Positions 24,401 to 34,307 of a DNA stretch of 64,000 nucleotides are shown piece by piece. The notes under the pieces are model-generated. The model was not told the origin of the DNA. It saw nothing but the letters and a program-made list of their open reading frames with translations, and ran no database searches. The DNA lies in contig OY757911.1 in assembly GCA_963585895.1 (NCBI GenBank), forward strand, positions 86,938,275 to 87,002,274, in the 5' to 3' direction. Made by a program: the position numbers and the translations under genes. Each line of letters opens with the position of its first letter. The first letter of the stretch is position 1. The stretch is from Sepioteuthis lessoniana (Eukaryota; Mollusca; Cephalopoda; Myopsida; Loliginidae).

Positions 24401-24579
24401 TTGTTTGTTTGTTTAAAATATTTTATTATTTTATTATTAATTTTCTGGAAAAATATTTATGTATTTCTGCACAATATTTTTCAGATAAGATATACATAAA
24501 TTGACCATAAAAGAAATCAGCCTGTTAGAAATCAGCCTGTAAATGTGACATATGGGGCCATATTTATCAGTGAGCCATG
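21420..24579 (+). mobile_element. P-element-type (THAP) DNA transposon, complete length
   Basis: A 3.16-kb unit inserted in RLE copy D. The ends form terminal inverted repeats: about 31 bp with four mismatches, starting CATNGCNCAC and including the exact stretch GATAAATATGGCCCCATATG. Weaker similarity continues for another 25 bp or so. P elements also begin with CA. An 8-bp target duplication is present (GCGCAACC at 21412-21419, GCACAACC at 24580-24587), the length typical of P elements. The inside encodes a decayed THAP-P transposase. Confidence 0.85.
21849..24340 (+). pseudogene. P-element/THAP9-like transposase, inactivated
   Basis: ATG at 21849 opens a THAP zinc finger with CVAFGC near the start and FPLGKF..W..FVNR, then the CIKHF of the C-x2-H pair. 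A TAA at 21915 interrupts it in frame. After frameshifts, 22443-22772 is open (109 aa). It carries the GRPPFSADLIRYALQLRY..SRQAY..L block typical of P/THAP9 transposases. Later pieces give the SVHLLKNL block (about 23075) and an ISGYITNKLI block (about 23915) near the C terminus. The family binds its terminal repeats through the THAP finger and cuts DNA with GTP as cofactor. At least one stop and several frame changes make this copy inactive. The full terminal repeats mean it could still be a substrate. Confidence 0.82.
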
Positions 24580-25045
24580 GCACAACCAAGAATCTATCCT
24601 GGAAAATTAGACGCACAAACTCCTTTGAGATTTTGACATCCAAATGGATCCCCTAATCTCGGCCAGACGACCAAACTTAGTGATAATCAACAAAAAAAAA
24701 AAGAAAACCTATTGGATAGGGAACTTTGATGTTCCGGCTGATCACGGGGTAAAACTGAAAGAAAACAAAAAGAGAGATAAGTATCTAGACGTTGCAAGAG
24801 ATCTGAAAAAAATGTGGAACATGAAAGTGAAGGTATTACCAATTGTAATTGGTGCGTTCGGTAGAGTCACCAAAGGATTTGTACCGGAAGTGGAAGACTC
24901 GGAAACAAGTGGACGATTGGAAACCATCCAAACCACAGCATTAAGATTGGACAGAATACTGAGTAGAGTTCTGGAGACTTGAGGAGACTTGTCATTCATA
25001 CTACAGTGAAAAGCCCTCAGCTAATACTGGTGTGAAAAACTCTCA

Positions 25046-25057
25046 AAAGCGTAAAAC

Positions 25058-25126
<69 letters not shown>

Positions 25127-25164
25127 AAGAAGAAGAAGAAGAAGAAGAAGAAGAAGAAGAAGAA
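25046..25164 (+). repeat. Compound microsatellite (AAT)n then (AAG)n at an RLE tail
   Basis: Starts at the 3' end of RLE copy D. About 14 AAT units switch to about 23 AAG units. It ends inside a second RLE 3' fragment at a GAAGAA site. The poly-Arg, poly-Ser and poly-Tyr frames over it are by-products. Confidence 0.95.
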
Positions 25165-25400
25165 CTGTGGAACATGAAAGTAATGATTGTGCCAATTGTG
25201 ATTGGTGCGTTAGGCAAAGTAACTAAAGGATTATTAAAAAGCCTGGAGGACTTGGAAGTTGGCGGACGGGTAGAGACTATCCAAACGACAGCATTGCTGA
25301 GGACAGCCAGAATACTTAGACGAGTCCTGGAGACTTGAGGAGACTTGCTGTCACTCAAATTCCAGTGAAAAACCATCAGCTAATACTGATGTGAAAAATC
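25165..25400 (+). mobile_element. RLE 3' end fragment
   Basis: Begins exactly after the AAG array with the WNMKV block and runs to the 3' end ('aaaaaccatcagctaatactg'). It is better preserved than most: 'gtgattggtgcgttaggcaa' and LEDLEVGGRVETIQT are readable. A short GAA run (25413-25434) follows. Confidence 0.7.
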
Positions 25401-25434
25401 CATCATCATCAGAAGAAGAAGAAGAAGAAGAAGA

Positions 25435-25954
25435 ATGCCAGAGTATATGATTAGTTACTAGTGTATCAATTGTCGATTTGATAACTTTATGGTCAGTTCA
25501 TTTTTAGAATCTTATAAATAAATTTAATTTTGCTAACCAATATTTCTAAAATACACAAATTTCGATTGATAACCTATTTCGTCATATCTGTATGCAACAA
25601 TCACATCGTAGACGTGCTGTTGATTCCCTGGGAAATATCCGTAATTGTGTTCAGCCATTTCTGGTAATTACAAATTTGAATTATTCTCTTCACATTTCTT
25701 CTCTAACGTTCTCTGTCTATTATCAAGTGAGTGACCTCCAATCTTTCTAATATGCGTCGACGTCTCAATAAATTATGACACCAAAAATATAGTCTTAATA
25801 TTGTCATCGGGAAGTGTTAATGTCTGCTTCAGCTTTTCCCTTGAAGAATGTTTTCTTTTCGAAAAATCCGTTTTTGTATAAATAGCATAGACGTAAGAAT
25901 AAGTTTTAATACTCAAATGCCTTTTCATTCCATAATAAGCACTGAAATAACTTT
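25435..25954. other. No recognisable feature
   Basis: AT-rich spacer with no gene or repeat that I can assign. Confidence 0.5.
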
Positions 25955-26290
25955 ATGTGCGACCGATTGTTTGTAACGGTATATCAATCTGTCAAGGGTT
26001 ATTTTATGCCTACAGGTTATTGAATCAAGTTCATTATACGTTCATATTCCGATTTCTATGTTTATGTTTAAAGTTTTTGGATTTTTTCCACATGGTCCTA
26101 TCCAATACTAGATATTTTAAATAGATCTATTTGACTCATGACTCATGACCTTAATAGGTACTACCAAGCTGGGTCTGAATGGGTCTGGGAGTAATGGCAA
26201 TGAGGGGGTACACCATACTCCCCTGAGCACTGAAACCCAAGCTTCAACATCAGATGCAGTTTAGTGTCATACACAAGACATTCCTTTTGT
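25955..26290 (+). repeat. Unclassified interspersed repeat (TTGATT-headed family)
   Basis: Same order of blocks as the copy at 5365-5735: 'ggtatatcaatctgtcaagg' near the start, 'ctatttgac' in the middle, and 'gatgcagtttagtgtcatac' at the end. The TTGATT head is reduced. The end leads directly into the minisatellite. Confidence 0.55.
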
Positions 26291-26295
26291 CGAGG

Positions 26296-26681
26296 ATACA
26301 GTCATTGTCTTCTACCGACTGAACAGAACGAATACAGTCATCTTCGTCTACCGACGGAACAGAACGGATACAGTCATCTTCTTCTACCGACTGAACAGAA
26401 CGAATACAGTCATCTTCGTCTACCGACTGAACGGAACGGATACAGTCATCGTCTTCTACCGACTGAAAAGAACGAATACAGTCATCTTCGTCTACCGACT
26501 GAACGGAACGGATACAGTCATCTTCTTCTACCGACTGAACAGAACGAATACAATCATCGTCTTCTGCCGACTGAACAGAACGGATACATCCATAGTCTTC
26601 TAACGACTGAACAGAACGAATACAGTCATCGTCTTCTACCGACTGAACAGAACGGATACAGTAATCTACCGACTGAACAGA

Positions 26682-26686
<5 letters not shown>
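26296..26686 (+). repeat. 36-bp minisatellite in open reading phase (72-bp dimer)
   Basis: About ten full copies plus partial copies of a 36-bp unit encoding LPTEQN(E/G)YSH(L/R)(L/R). Units alternate NEY and NGY, giving a 72-bp higher-order repeat. Because 36 is a multiple of three, a 165-codon frame (26264-26761) stays open through it. I see no promoter, splice site or domain, so I treat it as a tandem repeat, not a gene. Confidence 0.85.

Positions 26687-26741
<55 letters not shown>
26687..26741 (+). repeat. (TA)n microsatellite
   Basis: A long TA run directly abutting the last minisatellite unit. Confidence 0.95.
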
Positions 26742-26746
<5 letters not shown>

Positions 26747-27407
26747 AAAGGAGAAAAATAATGAATAAAATATACTATCTACAAATTTTAAATTCTTATT
26801 TACATTGAATGAAAAGGTTGCTGAAAAGCCAAAGTAGAAAATCTTTTCTTGCAAGCAAAGATAAAATTGCTCAGAGCCTAGATATCTTAACCGATTTAGT
26901 TAAGGTTCGTGCAATGAAATATAGCAGTAATTGTTAACTTATAAAAAAGGGACATATTTTGTGTGTGTAAAATATTCTTGGTCTTAGATTGTAACTATAT
27001 AGACTGAGAAATGTATTTATGCCTTAAATAATATGTATGTAATCAGTTGCCGATATTATATTCAGCAGGAGATATGAATATTTTTAACGGAAATATAAAA
27101 GTAAACAACATTTAAGAAGAATTAAACTTGTTGAAATGAATTGCATTCTTGAAAGAAAAAAGAGTAAATTTTCACTCAAAATAAATAGAGCGAAAGCTAT
27201 TTGAGTGAGTAATAATTCATGACGTACTGTTTGTCAAGTAAGTACAGACAATTCCATACATAATTTCTGAGATTTTTTAATTTCTAAAATGTCTGGTGTT
27301 AATATAATAAAGATTTTTAATAATCCGTACAAGTTAAATTATTTCATTTTCAAGATATATACATGTATATGTAATTGTGTGTAAAAGAAAGAGACTGAAA
27401 GTGTGTA

Positions 27408-27461
<54 letters not shown>

Positions 27462-28183
27462 GATGTAAGTTTTATTAAAAACAATGAATCCAGGTTAAAG
27501 GCGTAGTAAGGGTAATTCAATATCGAATTTTGTGAGACCTTATTTTTTCCGATGCAGTTATCATTAGGCTTTTAAATTGGACAAATATTTAAGGAAATTC
27601 TACTTCTAATTAACATTTTCTCTTTTCGTCCGAGTCGAAAGATAAAAATTTGTTCAAAAGTTTTTGGTTGCCTCTGTCAGCTATTCGTATGGCCCTTTTC
27701 AAAATCCAAGACTGTAATCATTGGAAACAAAAACTATTTGTTAATTTGGCCCCAGTCATCTCTTCTCTTATCATCTCTGAGAAAGAAAGGACTCTCTTGT
27801 CTTTGTAGGCAAAGCGTTCTCGAAAGTAAAACTCTCAATCCAAAATCTAAGGCTGGTGAGACTACCAGACTTTGTTGATTATCCAGCACGTCATGGGAAA
27901 CCAAATCAAGAGGCAGCCACTTCGTATCTTTGTTGTATTTGTGATGTTTCAGTAACGAAACGTTAGTTCAGTTACGCAAGGTTGTAATTAATTAACAATA
28001 CGATATGACATAACCCTGAGCGTAAACGAAAAAGGAAATTTCCAAAAAATTCACGTGTGACATCGACGTACAAGATTTCACTTTGTATTGTTCATTCAGC
28101 GATATTAATTTCATTTGTATGAAGAAAGGATAACATCATTGGAAAATCTAAATAAGGCTCATCGTAATTCAAGTTCCAACTTC

Positions 28184-28225
<42 letters not shown>

Positions 28226-29095
28226 ATCGATTATGAACTAGAATTTAAGAAGGGACAATTTTTTCCTTTCAACAATTTTATTCTATTCAAACAATATATT
28301 TCCAATTTGTTTGCATACTGATGCACAAATATAATTAAACAAGTACTTTCTCATATTGATTGCGCTAAAATGGGTTTCTTTTTTGCATACTGTTCGTGTT
28401 TTTAATTCCCAAAAACGCCTGTTTATTCAAATACTCAAGAGTAGTATTTTATAATCGTTCCAAATCTCGTTCAAAGATAATTTGATGTACGCAATTTCTA
28501 GTGTTATGTTTATTCTTTAATAACTAAAAATATGTAAATGTATACATATATGTGTACATGTGTGTAGCCAAATATAAAAGTACTTAAGTTTGTATGATTT
28601 TTTAAAGTCATTCTGATATGACGTAATTGAATTATATACATACAATATTTACGTGTGAGTGTGAGTGAGTGTGTGTGTTTATTCCTTCTGCGAAATATTC
28701 TTTTTCCTCTATGACGCATTATAAAACAGAATCCATAAACACAAATAATGATGGAAAATTGGCCGAATTCTTCGTTTCATGAATACATTGAATTCCTCTT
28801 TTTCCTGCATAAGACATCTGGAAGTTCTTATGAATACAGCACAATTACAAGAGATACATTTTAAGAATATCTATTCCAGTATTTTACGTCGGAATGAAAA
28901 TATTAAGAAAAGTCCAAGAAAACGTGTAGTCTGCTAAGAAAGCTCATTGTTATCATATTAATGGTGGATAGTTAATGAAAAACCATTGACAAAAACCAAA
29001 CATTTTCTTCCGTCGACCTCCTCATAAGTAAAATAAGCTAGACGTGTGTAAAGAAATTGTTATTTGATATTAACACATGGTAATTGTGTTTTAGT

Positions 29096-29151
<56 letters not shown>

Positions 29152-30081
29152 CACAAATTTACTCGTATACATTCAATATATATCTATGCACATGTGTACA
29201 TGTAATATATATTATACATATGATATCACCAATAAATAATAGTACTCTCCAAGACATTTTATAAAAAATGATGTTTTTCTTAGTGAAAGTGCTACGATTT
29301 GATCATTTCTAATGTAAGATCATAGAATGGACCTACAACAATGAAGATTGGTATAATTTGACATAATTCATTGGCAAACTCTACAGTATTATTAAAATTC
29401 AGAAACCAAAAATAAAATTACGTAAACGAATTGAAGCAGCGAACTTATTTTTGCTTTGTAAGCATTCACATTTCTGGTTACAGAGTTTAAATGCTTTACA
29501 GTTTGGAGATAAATATAAAAGCTAATGATATCAGTTTTCATTGTATTGTGATCTGCTGTTGTCACACATTAAAAGTAATGATCAAATTTCTTTTTGAAGA
29601 AAAAAAAAATTTTCTTTTCCAATTTGACTGATTCGCTTCGAATTTGTCGCTTTGTTCACGTTTTATTTGTAATGTGTTTTCCTTCAAAATTTCTCCAAAT
29701 TCATCAGTTTTAAAATTGTAAGATTACAGGACATTCACTGTCCTTGAATGCAAATTTTTTAAAAAGCTTTACAATCATAATCTCTAGTGATCGATTGCAT
29801 CGCTTTGGTTGCATTTTTACAAGGAAAAAAAGGTTAGTACACAATCTTAAATGAATATTTATAATCAAGAATAAAGTTTTTTTACGAAATTGAAATAAAA
29901 TTTGCATACAGCCATGAACTTATCAGGAGTAGGAAAAGCAAAGATAACTTTAAATACGTTTTGTATGACTTCCCTAAAATTAAGCAAAGAGGTAAGCACT
30001 TGCAAGAGGTAGCACTTGTAATTTGTATTACCGATCACACACACACACACACATACACACAAATACCAACACCCACCCTCC

Positions 30082-30084
<3 letters not shown>
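26742..30084. other. Non-coding AT-rich region with microsatellites
   Basis: No gene was recognised. It contains (GT)n(GA)n at about 27402-27459, (TA)n at 28187-28222, a palindromic (CA)n(TA)n(TG)n array at 29097-29151, and (CA)n at about 30036-30061. 27620-27960 is less AT-rich but has no domain I can identify. Confidence 0.6.

Positions 30085-30119
<35 letters not shown>
30085..30119 (+). repeat. (TA)n microsatellite
   Basis: A TA run directly before the 3' end of an antisense RTE fragment, where that element's tail would lie. Confidence 0.95.
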
Positions 30120-30121
<2 letters not shown>

Positions 30122-30706
30122 TGCTGCTAGCACAGATTTCCCTGGTTCTCTCTCACCATTCGTCTCTATCATCCATCACATCAGGCAGTTTTTCCAGACT
30201 GCATCCAATGTCCGTACAGGTAAGTTCTAGTTGGTTGTCATGTAAAGGGATCCACAGGAGAATGTCGCTTATGAGTTCCTCCTTACTTCTTAAGCAGTGT
30301 CCCGCATGTGTTGTTCGTCTCATTTGGATGGTTTTAGAGATGGGAGGTAGGTGGCCGTACAGCCGTAGTTTTGTGTGATGTTGCTTGCAGGATTTGTTCA
30401 ATATAGTTTGTAGCATTCTTGGGCAATTCTCGTCTAGCTTTTTCTATATACGCTTAGTCACTGTCCATGATAATATCACCGCAATAATACAATTGAGACG
30501 ACGGATGCTTGGAAAAAATTGTGTTTTACTTTATCGGATAATTCTGACTTCCATATGATTGATAACCTATCGATAGCAGTCCATCCCTTCGCGAGAGACA
30601 TATTGATGTCATTTTAGTAAATGAGACGCTGCTTCCAAGGTACATGAACTTATCCACAAGTTTCAGAGAACCACCATTTAGTGAAGAGATATCTACAATG
30701 ACTCCC
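30120..30706 (-). mobile_element. RTE-like LINE 3' fragment
   Basis: Antisense of the C-terminal third of the RTE ORF. The minus-strand frame 30153-30416 reads as the region with KSC.QHHTKL.LYGHLPPISKTIQ. It starts at the C-terminal end and ends near the region matching LKLVDKFMYLGSSV (about 30690). It is 5'-truncated and interrupted by stops. (TA)n occupies both ends. Confidence 0.8.
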
Positions 30707-30728
30707 AATATATATATATATATATATA
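30707..30728 (+). repeat. (TA)n microsatellite
   Basis: A short TA run at the 5'-truncation point of the RTE fragment. Confidence 0.9.
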
Positions 30729-31109
30729 GGTATATATGTGTCGAGGTACCAAACATCATTTTTATCTAATGTGGGGGCGCTGAATCTACCGTTTATGCAG
30801 TACAGAAATGCCTCATTCTTGGCAAAAAGCATTTTTTTCATTTGATTTCTGTATATATGATATTGACCGATAGCAATATTTCTCAAAGTAGAATTGTAGA
30901 AACCACTCACTTCGTATTTAAACCCACAAATATTGGTCTACTTATTGAATAATACTATTTTTTCTATAACAATCCTGACCCAAAGTCTTTTAAAATATCA
31001 CGATTGAATATACAAAGACCAACAAGTATTTTCATCAAATCATTTAATGAACTAACCACAGAAATAAAACTTTCGAGAACATAAGAACCATGATAATTTT
31101 TTTCTCTTT
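30729..31109. other. No recognisable feature
   Basis: AT-rich sequence without a recognisable gene. Confidence 0.45.
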
Positions 31110-31428
31110 CTTGATTGACTGTCATGTTCTATGTCATTTAAGTTCCTTTTGATACTCTAGCAGTAATCAGCTATCATTCGTTTGTCCCTGGTAGCGCTCT
31201 TTCATTGTTTTGATATACTGACGGAATCGTTCTCCATGCTTATCACTTAGTTAATTAAATTTTTGATCAGCTATAATCACAAATTGATCTATTTTCCAAA
31301 AATGAGCAATTACAGTACAGCAAAAGTGGTAGCTAACCATAAAAAACTAAGTTCATTTTCGGAATCAGCACCAAATTAGCTGAAAAACGTGTTTTGATTC
31401 TTGGCACCAAAAATTATGTTGACCAGTG
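31110..31428 (-). pseudogene. Truncated copy of the CACTG element (end repeat plus C-terminal exon)
   Basis: Read on the minus strand it starts CACTGG at 31428 with TTA outside (31429-31431). It carries an end repeat with a GGTGCTGA block like the larger unit at 32257-34304. About 170-200 bp further in, it encodes DKHGERFRQYI..MKERYQGQ and a basic tail with stops (about 31240-31110). This matches the C-terminal part of the same protein family, including an HGERF segment that the larger copy has lost. No second end was found. It appears to be an internal-deletion derivative. Confidence 0.6.
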
Positions 31429-31431
31429 TTA

Positions 31432-31947
31432 TATCAACATAATTTGTATCAGTTACTTCACGAAAACGATGTTATCTTCATTCGTCCAAAAATGTTGATT
31501 CAATCAGAATTTTTGCACCAAACAATCCAGAAAATAGCTTTATTTTTACCTATGTAAAAATCCACAATAAATAAAGAAATCTACGATACAAAATGAAATT
31601 CTGTTCTGAAAATGTTTTATTATTTCCTTTGAATTTTTTTTGCAAATTACTTCTACTTATTACAGTATGGAGATTCTTTTTTCATGGAGAAAGTTTTTTT
31701 CAACGTTAATTTCAGAATTCATTCCTCTTGATCGAAATCTTTTTACAAAAATATGAACTTTTTATTCCACTTCGGCACGAGAATTCTTTTTCAAATCAAA
31801 TTTTATTGTATATATCCCATGGGTTGTTCATGATGCACTTTTTATTTTTGTTTTATTTTGTTTTGTTGTGTTTAATTTTTCATTCGTAGGTCTTCGTTCA
31901 CAAACAACTTTTCGGTTGCAGTGTTGCTTTTACTCGTTAATAAAGTA
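31432..31947. other. No recognisable feature
   Basis: AT-rich spacer with T-runs. No gene was recognised. Confidence 0.5.
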
Positions 31948-32200
31948 GAAGTTGGCGATCTTAGTCGAGAGTGACCTGAAGGCCCCCTTTTCAACAGCTA
32001 CTACACCGAGGTGTAGGGGAGGGTGCTACTCCATTCCCTGGATTGCTCCACTTTACCCTTGATCCTTACCTTATAATGCTGAGTGTTAAGCAAGGTGGCA
32101 TCAAGTACCATTTTTGTGTCTTTGGTATGACTCGACCTGGGATTGAACCCCGGTCTCCCGGACCATTGGCGAACACTCTACACATTAGCCCAATTCATCT
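31948..32200 (-). mobile_element. tRNA-derived SINE, family 3
   Basis: The most complete family-3 copy. On the minus strand it has an A-box-like TAGAGTGTTCG and a B-box-like GGGTTCAATCC about 30 bp apart. The family body follows ('ggtcgagtcatacc', 'ggtacttgatgcc', 'ctacacctcggtgtag') down to 'ctcgactaagatcgccaac'. Confidence 0.78.
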
Positions 32201-32536
32201 GAAATGGTAAATGTGAAGGTTTCATATTGCTGAAAATACTGACTATCAAAAAATTACACTGGTTTACAAAAATTAATTTTTGGTCTGAGGCAAGAATGGG
32301 GATAGGTGTTTTTTGTTAATTTGGGTGTGCTGAATTCAAATTTATAAATAGTTTTGCTCTATTACTTCTAGTTTTCTGGATTTTAAATAGTCTCATTTTA
32401 GTATAAACAGAGAATATATGTGCATATTTCAAGAGTTGCAGCAGCTTATAACAGATAAAACAGGATAGATAAAGAACACTGATTGAATCAATATACTTGG
32501 ATGACACAATTACAAAATTCATAGTACCGCAGACAG

Positions 32537-33823
32537 TCAAAAGTGTGTTTTCTTAGAAGATCTGATGTATTTTGCCTCCGGGATGTCACGCAAGAGCATC
32601 CAGCAGAAGTCTCCCATCATGCCGGGGTTCCATTTGCCTTGATAGTTGCTCTCCATCTTCTCCATACAGGCTTGGTAATCTGGTACGCGTGTGTTACCAA
32701 GGAAGCCACTACAGACTGACTTGGATACTTCCCATGCTCTCAGTTCCTTTAAGTTAAGAAGCTCTTCAAAATCAGTATCCTTCAGCACTTCTCGGATCTG
32801 AGGTCCGACAAAGATGCCCTCTTTGAGCTTAGCAGCACTAAGACCTGGGAACACAGTAGACAAGTGTTGGAAGGCAGCACCATTTTTGTGCGACGCCTTC
32901 ACGAAATTCTTCATCAAACCAAGCTTGATGTGAAGAGGAGGAAGAAGCACCTTATTCATGTCCACCAGAGGATTTTCCTTGAGGCTGTGTTCGCCAGGAA
33001 CAAAAGTGCTTCAAGACCCACCCCCGTCTTTCTGCTTGTAATGCTGGGATACAGCTCGACTATCCCAGAGACAGAGAAAACAACAGTACTTTGTGAAGCC
33101 CGCTTGTATACCCATAAGAAGACCTATAACCTTATTTGTTCCGATTCCTGAAACTGGTGATCCTTACATCTTCCTGGACTAGGTTCCACTGTTTAAGCCG
33201 AGAAGCCAAGAGCTCTGACTGCTGTTTTGACAGATACAAATCATTAGCAAGATCATTCAGGTCTTCTCGCATGATCCAGTGTGGCTCATTGCCACTTGTT
33301 CCTGAATATGTAGACTCAATATCTTCCAAAGATATTGACTCGGCAGAATCCTCCCTTGAAGGCATTTCTTCATCTGATGAAGAAAGAAGATCCTAATTTA
33401 CTGGAGGTGTGAGTACAGGAAGATCATCTGAATAGGAAACGGGTCTCATAGCAGATCGAAGGTTGGGATATTTTATATTTTTCTTAGAAGATGCATTGAA
33501 ACCAGTTATATTAGTTAAACAAAAATAACAATCATCTGCGTGGTTTCGCGGCTTTCTCCAAACCATCCGGACTGCAAAGCCGCTTTCTTGCCATTAAACC
33601 ATGCAGTTAGTCCTTTGTACCTGGGTTTACAACAGGTGTGCGGAGCCCAAGCCTTGTCCTGATCACCAATTTTACAGTCAAAATAGTGAAAGTAGGCGGT
33701 TCTGAGGAGGGAAGTGATGGTTCGACACTGTGCAACTGTTGTGAAGTCCCCACACACGTAGCAGAGAATTGTCCTTGTTGAGGAATCCTCAACATTTTGA
33801 CGTGCTTGAAGCCATTGGAGAAC
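32537..33823 (-). pseudogene. Protein of unknown function, broken copy (widespread invertebrate repeat family)
   Basis: Minus strand. The first part (33823-33515) has a Cys/His-rich N terminus (CYVCGDF ... HTCCKP) likely to bind zinc. A one-base loss near 33573 shifts the frame. A TAG near 33395 interrupts the next segment. 33365-33132 encodes DLANDLYLSKQQSELLASRL and FRNRN. 32965-32537 encodes LPPLHIKLGLMKNFVKA, KEGIFVGPQIR and YQGKW...FCW.L.RD. Compared with my recollection of related proteins in other invertebrates, a stretch after FRNRN and one before YQGKW (the HGERF region) are deleted. I recall these proteins as uncharacterised and repeated within genomes. The HGERF part survives in the truncated copy at 31110. 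No function is assigned. Position between inverted ends suggests a transposase. Confidence 0.65.
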
Positions 33824-33845
33824 CTGAAAATATAACAAAGTAAAA
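33824..33845 (-). promoter_or_regulatory. Candidate 3' splice acceptor before the first recognisable exon
   Basis: On the minus strand a T-rich tract 'ttttactttgttatattttc' is followed by AG (last base 33824), then the coding block that begins the recognisable protein at 33823. A possible upstream exon lies at about 33970-33860 (LLEEVVSQAAQEVG). This is sequence pattern only. Confidence 0.45.
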
Positions 33846-34012
33846 CTAAATGTGCATTTGAAAATGTAATACTAATATTCCGTAACCCAAAAGATGTGCA
33901 ACATGATAGTTGAGGGACACCAACCTCCTGCGCCGCCTGCGAGACAACCTCTTCCAATAACTGCCAGAGTGTGGATTGAGACCTGCTGCCTTAACAGTCA
34001 AAATCCGTCTTG

Positions 34013-34019
34013 ATATATA

Positions 34020-34057
<38 letters not shown>
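34013..34057 (+). repeat. (TA)n microsatellite
   Basis: A TA run inside the CACTG-ended unit, between its right end and the coding remnant. Confidence 0.95.
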
Positions 34058-34059
<2 letters not shown>

Positions 34060-34307
34060 GTAATGCTATCACTTAGATTTAGTGCATAATAACTAAAAAA
34101 ATAAGCCATAAGTCTCACGATATTAGAATTAACCCTGAATTCATATACGCCTTTATGTACCGTATATGCACAAAATGCACACTATGCATATTTAAAAGAC
34201 AAGAGGTGACGAGTAAAAACAGATTTCAAATTTGAATTCAGCACCCTCAAATTAGGTAAAAACGGGTATTTTTGAGCTTGCCTCAATTTCTTTGGAAACC
34301 AGTGTTA

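Larger units (their letters stand above)
19500..25045 (+). pseudogene. RLE-type non-LTR retrotransposon, copy D, split by three insertions
   Basis: Element sequence runs 19500-19688, 19982-20038, 20334-21419 and 24580-25045. Rejoined in order these cover the RT domain from the DMVPQSWIID-like start, the GDALSPLLF block, the thumb, the knuckle CRLC (about 21247), the endonuclease-like segment and the 3' end. The gaps are two SINEs and one P/THAP transposon, each with target duplications inside the LINE sequence. The code is broken by stops. The last part gives an open 112-codon frame (24644-24982) covering SARRPNLVII and the following conserved Lys/Glu positions. Confidence 0.75.
32257..34304 (-). 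mobile_element. CACTG-ended DNA transposon candidate carrying a protein family of unknown function
   Basis: A 2048-bp unit with inverted ends. Left (32257-32346) and right (34223-34304, reverse-complemented) both start CACTGGTTT, then a diverged middle, then share GCTGAATTCAAATTT. Both are flanked by TTA (32254-32256 and 34305-34307). CACTR ends with 3-bp duplications are known from the CACTA/Chapaev (CMC) group; assigning this unit there is inference. The disrupted gene at 32537-33823 lies inside on the minus strand and a (TA)n run at 34013-34057 lies near the right end. A related end occurs at 31428. Confidence 0.6.

Noticed and set aside
25017-25376. 119-codon Ser/Tyr-rich and 64-codon Arg-rich frames
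   Set aside because: By-products of the AAT/AAG array joined to antisense RLE sequence.
26296-26686. Regular repeats resembling a CRISPR array
   Set aside because: The units are contiguous 36-bp tandem repeats with no unique spacers, in animal DNA.
26264-26761. 165-codon repetitive protein gene
   Set aside because: The frame is open because the unit is a multiple of three and runs into (TA)n. There are no splice sites, domain or other support.
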